DNA of 13,014 nucleotides from Anaerolineaceae bacterium UBA2260 (GTDB lineage: Bacteria > Chloroflexota > Anaerolineae > Anaerolineales > Anaerolineaceae), in assembly GCA_002347485.1 (NCBI GenBank), contig DDXM01000009.1:1-13014 (forward strand), written 5' to 3'. The notes under the pieces were generated by a model, which saw only the letters and a program-made list of their open reading frames with translations, did not search any database and was not told where the DNA came from. This document shows positions 4,751-10,381 of the stretch, in pieces. Within the stretch, counting starts at the first letter, position 1. Each line of letters starts with the position of its first letter. The position numbers and the translations under genes were made by a program.

Positions 4751-6094
4751 ATGAGTGTTTTTGACCATCAACGATTAACCGATGAGGTATTCAAGCTCGA
4801 CGTGGAGCGGATGCGCAAAGGCTGGTACTCAGATAAATATTTCGTCAATATCTCCGCCATGCTGACCGCGTTGGATAAGGAGGGGTATATCTTTCAAGGC
4901 GAGGTTCCGGGGCACGTCGCGGGATTTGACCTGAGTGATCTCGATCCCAGCAACCTGGAAGTCGAAATGCAATTCTTCACCCGTCATCCGGGGCAAACGC
5001 TCATAGTGGGGGTGGATAAGGCATTGGCGATGTTGCAGGCTTGCACCGGGTATTTTGAGGGGGAGAAGTTCATCAACACCGCTGATCACCTGGAGGTCTG
5101 GGCGGTCGAGGATGGATCTTTTGTGCACTACAACGGCGACCCGATGGAGGTGCAACCTGTGATACGGGTGCGCGGACGATACCGGGATTTCGCCATCCTT
5201 GAAACCCCCACGCTGGGCATCCTCACCCGCGCCAGTAGGGTTGCGACAAATGTCTATGAAACACTGGAAGCCGCAAATGGCAAGCCCGTGATGTTCTTCC
5301 CGGCGCGCTTTGACCTGCACGAGGTGCAGGCGGCGGATGGCTATTCGTACCAGATCGCTGTTCAGCGCTTTAATATGGATTACACCAGCCGGTTGGGGGC
5401 ATTGATCTCCACAGATGCACAGGGTGACTGGTGGGGAGGGGCGGGAAGTGGCACGGTGGCTCACGCGGCGATCGCCTGCTTCCTGGGGGACACAGCCCAG
5501 GCTATGCTTGCCTTTGCTCACACGATCGACCCAACTATAATGCGCATCGCCCTGGTCGATTTCAACAATAAATGCGTGGCGGATTCTCAAAAGACGTGCA
5601 AAGCCATGTTTTTTAAATACAAAGAAATGTTGGAGGCTGGCAATGAGGACGAAGCCCGCCGCTACATCCTCAACGGAGTGCGCCTGGATACCAGCGCTTC
5701 TCTACGCGACGAATCGGTAGAGTTGCTGGGGGATCCAACGCTGGATCACGGAGTTAATCAACGCCTGGTGGTCAACGTGCGCCATGGCCTGGATATTGCC
5801 TGGCAGACGTGGGAGTTATCACCCGAGTGGAAATCGATCGCCGAGGCGTATTGCCACAACGTGAAGATCGTGGTTTCAGGCGGCTTCAACGTGGAACGGA
5901 TCAAGAAATTCGAAAAACAAGGAGTGCCAGTAGATTATTACGCGGTGGGTTCGGCTTTTTTTGAAAATTATGGTCTGACCAAGATGGATTTTACCGCGGA
6001 CGTGGTGCGCGTAAAGATCAACGGTGAATGGGTGGATATGGCCAAGGTTGGACGCAAGGCTTGTGATAACCCTGATATGATGAGGGTATGGTAA
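4751..6094 (+). CDS. pncB: Nicotinate phosphoribosyltransferase
   Basis: The enzyme makes nicotinate mononucleotide from nicotinate and PRPP, coupled to ATP hydrolysis, in the Preiss-Handler branch of NAD synthesis. The 447-residue protein has the family motifs in order: DKYF near residue 28, ETPTLGILTRAS (151-162), GSGTVAH with H238, the usual site of the transient phosphohistidine (232-238), NGVRLDTSASLRDES (308-322), VVSGGFN (374-380) and YAVGSAFF (397-404) of the phosphate-binding barrel end, and DFTADVV (413-419). It resembles the pncB2/archaeal-like branch more than E. coli PncB. A related phosphoribosyltransferase activity cannot be excluded. GAGGAG lies 4-9 bases before ATG 4751. The next gene, a nicotinamidase-like hydrolase, would supply its substrate. 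Confidence 0.9.
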   Translation: MSVFDHQRLTDEVFKLDVERMRKGWYSDKYFVNISAMLTALDKEGYIFQGEVPGHVAGFDLSDLDPSNLEVEMQFFTRHPGQTLIVGVDKALAMLQACTGYFEGEKFINTADHLEVWAVEDGSFVHYNGDPMEVQPVIRVRGRYRDFAILETPTLGILTRASRVATNVYETLEAANGKPVMFFPARFDLHEVQAADGYSYQIAVQRFNMDYTSRLGALISTDAQGDWWGGAGSGTVAHAAIACFLGDTAQAMLAFAHTIDPTIMRIALVDFNNKCVADSQKTCKAMFFKYKEMLEAGNEDEARRYILNGVRLDTSASLRDESVELLGDPTLDHGVNQRLVVNVRHGLDIAWQTWELSPEWKSIAEAYCHNVKIVVSGGFNVERIKKFEKQGVPVDYYAVGSAFFENYGLTKMDFTADVVRVKINGEWVDMAKVGRKACDNPDMMRVW

Positions 6095-6105
6095 GGAGTG
6101 AAACG

Positions 6106-6801
6106 ATGTTGTTAAAGAATTCAGCCAGTCAATATGCTGGTTTCCTGGAAGAGTGGCTTGAACACTTGCAAGATTACAAGGTAAATACACCTGAACAGAC
6201 CGCTGTCATGGTCGTGGATATGAACAATGGCTTTTGCAACCAGGGCGCGCTCGCCAGCCCGCGGGTCAACGCCGTCATCTCGCCGATCGTCAGTTTGTTG
6301 AGGAAAGCCTGGGCTGGTGGGGTGAGGGAGTTCTACCTGCTTAATGACACGCATGAGCCGGACGCGGTGGAGTTTGCAGCCTTTCCGCCCCACTGCGTCA
6401 GGGGCACGGCAGAATCACTGCCTGTGCAGGAGATTCGCAATCTGGAATTTTTTGACCTGATGCATTCGGTTGAAAAAAATTCAATCTCTTCCACTCAGGA
6501 GACCGGATTGTTATCAAAGTTACAGGCGCGGCCTGGTTTGAAGGAATTTATCATTGTGGGTAATTGCACCGACCTGTGCGTCTATCAGCTCGCAATGGCG
6601 TTGCGGCTTGACGCGAACGCGAGACAGGTCAAAGAACGGAGGATCATTATCCCGGCGGATTGCGTTGCTACCTACGACACGCCAGTGGAACTGGCGAAAG
6701 AGCTTGGCGCTGCCCCCCATCCCGGGGATATTATCCACGCTGTCTTTCTGCACCACATGGCATTAAATGCGGTCGATGTTGTGAAGCAAGTTGTTCTCTA
6801 A
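6106..6801 (+). CDS. pncA: Nicotinamidase-like isochorismatase-family hydrolase
   Basis: The proposed reaction is nicotinamide to nicotinate plus ammonia, feeding the enzyme encoded before it. Of 231 residues, the first 30 are an extension before the hydrolase core. The catalytic triad can be read as D38 (VMVVDMNNGF), K124 (SVEKNSISS) and C158 (GNCTDLCVYQLAMAL). Metal ligands are D81 and H83 (LNDTHEPD), H96 (PPHCVRGT), with E89 in the place of a fourth ligand. This metal set is typical of nicotinamidases rather than other family members, but the product name rests partly on gene context. The frame is open to ATG 6088, which overlaps pncB. AAGGAG (6093-6098), overlapping the pncB stop, is seven bases from ATG 6106, so translation is likely coupled. 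The gene symbol is by function, with moderate confidence. Confidence 0.82.
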   Translation: MLLKNSASQYAGFLEEWLEHLQDYKVNTPEQTAVMVVDMNNGFCNQGALASPRVNAVISPIVSLLRKAWAGGVREFYLLNDTHEPDAVEFAAFPPHCVRGTAESLPVQEIRNLEFFDLMHSVEKNSISSTQETGLLSKLQARPGLKEFIIVGNCTDLCVYQLAMALRLDANARQVKERRIIIPADCVATYDTPVELAKELGAAPHPGDIIHAVFLHHMALNAVDVVKQVVL

Positions 6802-6807
6802 CCCGGT

Positions 6808-6834
6808 AAAAAATCCTTCTTGTAAGGAGGATTT
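6808..6834 (-). terminator. Intrinsic terminator of the lexA-DUF3795 unit
   Basis: A 9-bp stem (6811-6819 with 6826-6834, one G-U) has a TTGTAA loop. Read on the minus strand it is followed by a run of six T (6808-6813, overlapping the base of the stem). It ends minus-strand transcription after the DUF3795 pseudogene. In the plus direction it lies 10 bases after the pncA-like stop and has only TTT, so it may also act weakly there. Confidence 0.75.
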
Positions 6835-6850
6835 CGAATTTCAACAAGGG

Positions 6851-7266
6851 TCAGCATTCGCTTGAACGCGTGGACCTGAGTGCGTCCAGCCTGACCTTGT
6901 TCTCGTAAGGTTGGATGAAAAGCTCGGAATCAATGGCAGGAATGGGGTGGGGTGATTTCGACTGGATTTCTTCGCGCGTGACCCAACGTTCGACGAGTTT
7001 ACTGCAGCCGTATTCCTCGCATTGAGTGCAATTGGTGAAACCCTTCTCGATCACGTAGGGTCTCACCGGGAAGCTCTGATCGGTCAGGCGTGGATTTTCA
7101 GCCAGGCACCCGTTACAGTAAATTTGCTCAGAGGGGATGCGGAAACCGTAATATTTGAATCATCCATCGCTGAGGATCTGAGGCTTTTCGGGGTGCTCAA
7201 CAACTTCAGTGCTTACGCCAGGCAAAGGTCGCAGCGGTAACCGCACCTTGAAAGAATTGGTTTCAT
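6851..7266 (-). pseudogene. DUF3795 cysteine-rich protein gene, broken by frameshift and nonsense change
   Basis: Reading the minus strand from ATG 7266 gives MKPILSRCGYRCDLCLA and then TAA (7213-7215). One base is missing near 7213-7216. In the shifted frame the text continues STEVVEHPEKPQILSDG, then a TGA at 7160-7162 where the family has Trp (DGWFKY), then FKYYGFRIPSEQIYCNGC. It runs on through RPYVIEKGFTNCTQCEEYGC to the stop at 6851. The reconstructed protein would be about 138 residues with a Cys-rich zinc-type cluster: C8, C12 and C15, then YCNGC, then CTQCEEYGC. This is the DUF3795 pattern, whose function is unknown. The gene begins 10 bases after lexA and has no visible ribosome binding site. 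Two independent lesions in an otherwise well-kept sequence point to recent inactivation; a sequencing error could explain one of them. Only the 3' part (from GTG 7066) remains an open frame. Confidence 0.82.
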
Positions 7267-7276
7267 ACTTTTACAA

Positions 7277-8002
7277 TTACGCCGCAACGGACCTGACCTG
7301 GCGGATGACCATCACCACCTTGCCCATGATGCGCAGGCTTTTCGGATTCTGCACATAAATTGGTCCCATGTTCGGGTTGGCGGGTTGCAGGCGGATGCGA
7401 TTGGCTTCCTTGTAGAAGTACTTCAACGTGGTCTCATCCTTATCGTCCAGCCATACAGCCACCATTTCGCCGTTGTTGGCGGAATCGGCCTTCTTCATCA
7501 CCACGATGTCGCCGTCGTTGACCATCGCGTCCACCATCGAATCGCCGCTCACCTCGAGGGCGAAGAGATCGTTGATATCCTTGGCGGGCAGCAGGCTGCG
7601 CGCGATATCCACGCTGGACTCAGCGTCGTAGTAATTGAGATCTGAGGCTGGCATGGGGATCGGCGCGCTGGCAACAATGCGACCAGCAATGGGAATGCTC
7701 ACCAAGTTCGCGAAGGTTGCGCCCGCGTTCTTGAATGCTTCCGAGACTGTTCCAGTCACCGAAAACCCGGGCTGAGTGGGTTGGAGAACGCGAATGCTGC
7801 GCGAAATGTGATTCTCGCGTTCGATCAATCCCATTTCTTGCAGCTGGTTGAGGTAGTAGTCCACCAGCGAGGTGGATTTCACGTTAATACTATCCCCGAT
7901 TTGGCGGATGGAAGGGGAATAGCCATTCGTGTTTTGAAACTTGGTCAGGAATTCCATGATCTTGCGATGTCGTTCACTGAGACCGGATTGTCTGCGTGCC
8001 AT
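7277..8002 (-). CDS. lexA: LexA SOS-response repressor
   Basis: LexA represses DNA-damage genes and cleaves itself when bound by RecA filaments. The 241-residue protein has an N-terminal winged helix (1-72; LSERHRKIMEFLTKFQNTNG and SIRQIGDSINVKSTSLVDYY). A linker of about 30 residues is longer than in E. coli (whole protein about 200). The C-terminal peptidase has cleavage site A106-G107 (IPIAGRI), nucleophile S155 (VSGDSMVDAMV) and general base K194 (TTLKYFYKE). All catalytic residues are present, so self-cleavage should work. ATG 8002 has AGGAGG (8008-8013) five bases upstream. Its promoter carries an SOS box, so it is probably autoregulated. It is divergent from fmdB and upstream of a broken DUF3795 gene. 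Confidence 0.95.
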   Translation of the reverse strand: MARRQSGLSERHRKIMEFLTKFQNTNGYSPSIRQIGDSINVKSTSLVDYYLNQLQEMGLIERENHISRSIRVLQPTQPGFSVTGTVSEAFKNAGATFANLVSIPIAGRIVASAPIPMPASDLNYYDAESSVDIARSLLPAKDINDLFALEVSGDSMVDAMVNDGDIVVMKKADSANNGEMVAVWLDDKDETTLKYFYKEANRIRLQPANPNMGPIYVQNPKSLRIMGKVVMVIRQVRSVAA

Positions 8003-8042
8003 GACTGCCTCCTAAATCGTAATATCGGTCATTTGTACTACT

Positions 8043-8071
8043 ATAATACACGAACATTTGTTCAATGTCAA
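8043..8071 (-). promoter_or_regulatory. lexA promoter
   Basis: On the minus strand a perfect -35 TTGACA (8071-8066) and a -10 TATTAT (8048-8043) are separated by exactly 17 bases (8049-8065). RNA would start near 8036, giving a leader of about 34 bases with the AGGAGG ribosome binding site. The spacer contains the LexA box. Confidence 0.88.
8051..8064. promoter_or_regulatory. LexA operator (SOS box, Gram-positive type)
   Basis: CGAACATTTGTTCA contains GAAC-N4-GTTC with perfect half-sites (8052-8055 and 8060-8063), the LexA box known from Bacillus, actinobacteria and other non-enteric bacteria. It sits inside the spacer of the lexA promoter, so bound LexA would block RNA polymerase. It is about 50 bases upstream of the fmdB -10, too far to repress that promoter in the usual way. 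Confidence 0.9.
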
Positions 8072-8111
8072 GAACGATTTTGAAGCGATTTCTAGCAGCG
8101 CAGCGCATCAA

Positions 8112-8120
8112 TGGTATAAT
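8112..8120 (+). promoter_or_regulatory. Extended -10 promoter of the fmdB-repressor-osmC operon
   Basis: TGGTATAAT has a perfect -10 (8115-8120) with extended TGn. No clear -35 is present: TTCTAG at 8090 is poor and 19 bases away. RNA would start near 8126-8128, immediately before the inverted repeat at 8129-8145. Weak -35 promoters of this kind are common at repressor-controlled genes. Confidence 0.7.
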
Positions 8121-8128
8121 ATTGGCGA

Positions 8129-8145
8129 ATACTCCCCAGGAGTAT
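8129..8145 (+). promoter_or_regulatory. Candidate operator of the DUF156 repressor
   Basis: ATACTCC-CCA-GGAGTAT is a perfect 7+3+7 inverted repeat at about +2 to +18 of the predicted transcript. Its centre can be written TACT-CCCCAGG-AGTA. RcnR, of the same repressor family, is known to bind TACT-G6-N-AGTA of the same 15-base layout, and CsoR sites also have AT-flanked G/C tracts. The second gene of this operon encodes such a repressor, so autoregulation is the simplest reading. An RNA hairpin role is possible but the 3-base loop makes it less attractive. Confidence 0.62.
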
Positions 8146-8165
8146 ATATCAATCAGGAGTCAACT

Positions 8166-8372
8166 ATGCCGTTGTATGAATATGTTTGCCCGGATTGCGG
8201 GCAGGAATTTGAGAAAAGGATGAGTTTTTCGCAGGCTTCAGAAACCCCCGCGTGCCCGAATTGCAACGGCACCAATACCCGCAAGAAGATCTCCCTGTTC
8301 TCCTCCTCTGGTTCCTCCGGCAGTTCACTAGGTTCATCCAGTTGCGGGTCGGGATCCGGCGGTTTCACCTGA
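8166..8372 (+). CDS. FmdB-family zinc-ribbon regulatory protein
   Basis: The 68-residue protein starts MPLYEYVCPDCGQEFEKRMS, the FmdB/CxxC signature. A zinc ribbon is formed by C8/C11 and C30/C33. The tail (about 45-68) is almost pure Ser and Gly with one Cys and looks disordered. FmdB proteins are named from a putative regulator in a formamidase/amidase cluster; their molecular role is not settled. The frame is open to ATG 8058, but that start would cross the promoter and operator. AGGAG (8155-8159) is six bases from ATG 8166, which gives the family N-terminus. It is the first gene of a three-gene operon with a metal/sulfur-sensing repressor and an OsmC protein. Confidence 0.88.
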   Translation: MPLYEYVCPDCGQEFEKRMSFSQASETPACPNCNGTNTRKKISLFSSSGSSGSSLGSSSCGSGSGGFT

Positions 8373-8405
8373 GCGGGTTAATCATCCTGCGTGCCAGGAA
8401 TTACA

Positions 8406-8678
8406 ATGAATATTCGAACAGAAGAGCAAAAAAGACAATTGCAAAATCGCATCAACCGCCTTGAAGGGCAGTTACGCGGGATTTCGCGCATGATCGCGGA
8501 AGAACGGGAATGCGGAGAAGTGCTGCAGCAACTCACCGCGGCGCGTTCAGCTTTGCAAGTGACGATCGAGGTCTTCCTGGAGGAAATGGTCAGGGACTGC
8601 TTGATCGAGGACGGCATCGATCCTGACACCCGGCGCAAGCTGGCGGGTGAGATGCTGGCGATCGTGCGCAAAGTTTAA
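8406..8678 (+). CDS. CsoR/RcnR/CstR-family (DUF156) transcriptional repressor
   Basis: The 90-residue, all-helical protein belongs to the family that forms tetramers, binds operator DNA and releases it on metal or sulfur signals. The fingerprint is visible: NRINRLEGQLRGISRMI (14-30) with the DNA-contact residues, C36 (EREC) and C65 (VRDC). The numbering equals that of M. tuberculosis CsoR (C36, H61, C65), but position 61 is Met instead of His. Loss of His with both Cys kept is seen in CstR, which senses persulfides through the Cys pair. So a CstR-like thiol sensor fits better than a classical Cu(I) sensor; a Cys-Met-Cys copper site remains possible. ATG 8406 has AGGA six bases away; a GTG at 8391 is in frame but has no ribosome binding site. 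It lies 33 bases after fmdB and 19 before osmC. Confidence 0.88.
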   Translation: MNIRTEEQKRQLQNRINRLEGQLRGISRMIAEERECGEVLQQLTAARSALQVTIEVFLEEMVRDCLIEDGIDPDTRRKLAGEMLAIVRKV

Positions 8679-8697
8679 TTCAGGAATGGAGAGGAAG

Positions 8698-9102
8698 ATG
8701 AGTTCAGCATCAGTAAAATGGATCGGTGGAAAACAGTTTGTCGGCATCGACTCAACCAAACATTCGGTGGTGCTTTCGACCGTTGATGAGGGTGTGGGTA
8801 TGAAGCCTTCTGAGTTACTGCTGGTGGCGCTGGCCGCCTGCACCGCGGTGGACACGGTAGAAATTCTCAACAAGAAACGCCTTGGATTGTCCTCGCTCGA
8901 AATCAGCGTGGAAGCGGAGCAGGAGAAGGATCCCCCGTGGACCTTCCGTAAGATCCATCTCACGTACCGCCTGCAGGGCGAGCGGCTGACCGAAAAGGAT
9001 GTCGCCCAGGCGATCGAACTTTCGGAGGAGAAATACTGCTCAGTGGCTTCCACTTTGCGCGGTGAGGCGGAGATCACCACGTCGTTCGAGATTATCGGGT
9101 AA
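8698..9102 (+). CDS. OsmC-family protein (peroxiredoxin-like)
   Basis: OsmC/Ohr proteins are dimeric and reduce hydroperoxides with a Cys pair. Some members are linked to sulfur metabolism instead. The 134-residue protein has both reactive cysteines: C48 in LLVALAACTAVDTVEIL on the central helix and C114 in EEKYCSVASTL. The N-terminal part GKQFVGIDSTKHSVVLST is the beta-sheet that precedes G-MKPSELLL, a family hallmark. It looks closer to the YhfA-type OsmC branch than to Ohr, which I cannot verify. In-frame ATG 8686 lacks a spaced ribosome binding site; GGAG (8688-8691) is six bases from ATG 8698. Its position right after a CstR-like repressor suggests control by reactive sulfur, oxidants or metal. 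Confidence 0.87.
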   Translation: MSSASVKWIGGKQFVGIDSTKHSVVLSTVDEGVGMKPSELLLVALAACTAVDTVEILNKKRLGLSSLEISVEAEQEKDPPWTFRKIHLTYRLQGERLTEKDVAQAIELSEEKYCSVASTLRGEAEITTSFEIIG

Positions 9103-9118
9103 TTACTTTAACATGCTC

Positions 9119-9153
9119 ATCCGATCAGCTCTCGGCTGGCCGGATATTGCTTT
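9119..9153 (+). terminator. Possible weak terminator after osmC
   Basis: An imperfect 11-bp stem (9119-9129 with 9135-9145, one A-C mismatch, one G-U, loop TCTCG) is followed by ATTGCTTT. The T-tract is broken, so efficiency is doubtful. It lies between the osmC stop and the promoter candidate of the DinB gene and overlaps its -35. Confidence 0.45.
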
Positions 9154-9174
9154 AACTCTTAAAAGATGTATCAT
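9147..9174 (+). promoter_or_regulatory. Possible promoter of the DinB-fold gene
   Basis: TTGCTT (9147-9152) and TATCAT (9169-9174) lie 16 bases apart, with TG directly before the -10. The start would be about 9181, leaving a leader of about 43 bases to ATG 9224. Only a moderate match. Confidence 0.45.
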
Positions 9175-9223
9175 AAAAGAGAGTCACCAATTTATGTGGG
9201 CGTCATTCCGTAGGAGGTGGGAG

Positions 9224-9739
9224 ATGATCCATCCACTGGTTGCTCAATTGTATTTCACCCGCAACGAATGGCTGCGCGGGCTCGAGGGGGTCACAGTAAC
9301 TGAAGCTGCCAAACACGTGGGACCGATGAACTGCATCAGCTGGATTGTGGGGCATTTGGCGTGGCAAGAGCAGAAATACTGGCTCGAACTCGCCCAGGGT
9401 AAGATCCTCTATCCCGATCTGAATACCAGGTTCGCTTACAGCTCGCCCAAGAGCACCCCTTCTCAAACTGAAGTGCTCAATATGTGGCTGGAGGTTACCA
9501 GGCTTTCCCGCACCTTCCTCGATAAGTTGACCAGCGCAGACCTGCAGGAGGAGTTGCGCCGCCATGGCAAGTCGGTCGGTCAGAACCTGGGCACCGCGAT
9601 GTTGAGGTTGACCTACCACTACTGGTATCACATTGGCGAAGTGCAGGCCATCCGGCAGATGCTGGGGCATCACAACCTGCCCGAGTTTGTGGGCGAGATC
9701 GAGCAGCAAGCGCCGTACCGCAGCGAGTATGGAGCCTGA
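9224..9739 (+). CDS. DinB-fold (DinB_2/DUF664-like) putative metal-binding protein
   Basis: The 171-residue protein matches the four-helix DinB/YfiT fold, which carries a metal bound by three histidines. Candidate ligands are H44 in WIVGHLAWQEQ, and H132 and H136 in YHYWYHIGEVQAIRQML. Members include thiol S-transferases (bacillithiol, mycothiol) and DNA-damage-induced proteins, but most, including this one, have no known substrate. It is not the DNA polymerase IV that shares the name. The frame is open upstream, with an ATG at 9194, but AGGAGGT (9212-9218) lies five bases before ATG 9224, which gives the family start (M)IHPLVAQLYFTRNEWL. It follows an OsmC thiol protein on the same strand, with its own possible promoter between. 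Confidence 0.82.
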   Translation: MIHPLVAQLYFTRNEWLRGLEGVTVTEAAKHVGPMNCISWIVGHLAWQEQKYWLELAQGKILYPDLNTRFAYSSPKSTPSQTEVLNMWLEVTRLSRTFLDKLTSADLQEELRRHGKSVGQNLGTAMLRLTYHYWYHIGEVQAIRQMLGHHNLPEFVGEIEQQAPYRSEYGA

Positions 9740-9782
9740 ATTTACGCTCTTTCTATGTGGATTAAGCGGGGGAATGGTTGAG

Positions 9783-10280
9783 TTAAAAGGTTAATTGCCA
9801 GTACCCCACATCCAGCCAGCGCTCGAACTTGAAACCCACCTCGGTAAAGTGCGCGACTTTCTTGAACCCGAGTTTCTCATGCAGCGCCACGCTGGCCGGG
9901 TTGGGGATGGTGATCACCCCGATGACGGCGTGAATGCCCGACTTGCGCAAATGATCCATCAGCGCGAAGTACAGCAATTTCCCATACCCCCTTCCAGTAA
10001 TTCCCTGTTGCAGGTAAATCGTGGACTCGGATGTGAACCTGTAGGCAGGGCGCTCGCGCCAGCGTGACGCGTAGGCGTAACCCACCAACGAGTCATCAAC
10101 CTCTGCAACCAGCCAGGGATACCCCAGAGATCGCACGCTGACCATCCGCTTTTGAATTTCAGCGGTTGACACAGGTTCTTCCTCGAAGGTGATCGTGGAA
10201 TCGGTGATGTAGGGGTTGTAGATCGCGGCAATGCCCGGCGCGTCCAGGTCCGTCGCGGAGCGAATGTTCAATTTTTCCAT
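9783..10280 (-). CDS. GNAT acetyltransferase, phosphinothricin/methionine-sulfone type
   Basis: The enzyme transfers acetyl from acetyl-CoA to a small amine. The 165-residue protein has the marks of the Pat/MnaT branch: IYNPYITDSTITFEEEP (20-36), GYAYASRWRERPAYRFTSES (67-86), the acetyl-CoA loop GRGYGK (96-101) and IPNPASVALHEKLGFKK (125-141), followed by VGFKFERWLDVGYWQ (148-162). The natural substrate in such housekeeping copies is often methionine sulfone or sulfoximine; resistance to phosphinothricin is not implied. An in-frame ATG at 10316 would place the start on the promoter -35, so I chose ATG 10280, which gives the usual MEKLNIRSATD N-terminus. It has no ribosome binding site and its promoter predicts a leaderless mRNA. 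It is convergent with the DinB gene, 43 bases away, with no clear terminator between. Confidence 0.86.
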   Translation of the reverse strand: MEKLNIRSATDLDAPGIAAIYNPYITDSTITFEEEPVSTAEIQKRMVSVRSLGYPWLVAEVDDSLVGYAYASRWRERPAYRFTSESTIYLQQGITGRGYGKLLYFALMDHLRKSGIHAVIGVITIPNPASVALHEKLGFKKVAHFTEVGFKFERWLDVGYWQLTF

Positions 10281-10287
10281 GCCGCAT

Positions 10288-10316
10288 AGTATAGGCTCAC
10301 CACCCCGCGCTGTCAA
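10288..10316 (-). promoter_or_regulatory. Near-consensus promoter giving a leaderless GNAT mRNA
   Basis: On the minus strand TTGACA (10316-10311) and TATACT (10293-10288) are separated by exactly 17 bases. The ATG at 10280 begins 7 bases after the -10, where transcription normally starts. The mRNA should thus have no leader or only one to three bases. Confidence 0.82.
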
Positions 10317-10322
10317 ATCGAT

Positions 10323-10345
10323 CCGCCCGCGGATTCCGCGGGCGG
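10323..10345 (-). terminator. GC-rich hairpin ending the dnaK-dnaJ-prmA operon
   Basis: CCGCCCGCGG (10323-10332) and CCGCGGGCGG (10336-10345) form a perfect 10-bp stem around a 3-base loop, 37 bases after the prmA stop on the minus strand. What follows is ATCGATTTG, with only a short T-run, so termination efficiency is uncertain. It ends seven bases before the -35 of the GNAT promoter and may shield it from read-through. Confidence 0.6.
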
Positions 10346-10381
10346 TAAAGAAGACAGATAGGATTGTCGAAGGTTACGGGG

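Noticed and set aside
4829..5590. 253-codon open frame on the minus strand inside pncB
   Set aside because: It lies fully antisense to a gene with clear family motifs, and its translation shows no domain. It is a frame shadow of GC-biased coding sequence.
7160..7162. TGA read as Trp or selenocysteine in the DUF3795 gene
   Set aside because: Other genes here end in TGA (rplJ, fmdB, dnaJ, dnaK), the only tRNA-Trp seen has anticodon CCA, no SECIS-like element was evident, and a separate frameshift also breaks the gene. A pseudogene is simpler.
8058..8165. Longer N-terminus for the FmdB protein from ATG 8058
   Set aside because: It would place coding sequence over the LexA box, the -10 and the inverted repeat, and would add 36 residues before the exact family start MPLYEY.
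9224..9739. DNA polymerase IV (DinB)
   Set aside because: The protein has the histidine-triad four-helix fold that shares only the name; no polymerase motifs are present.
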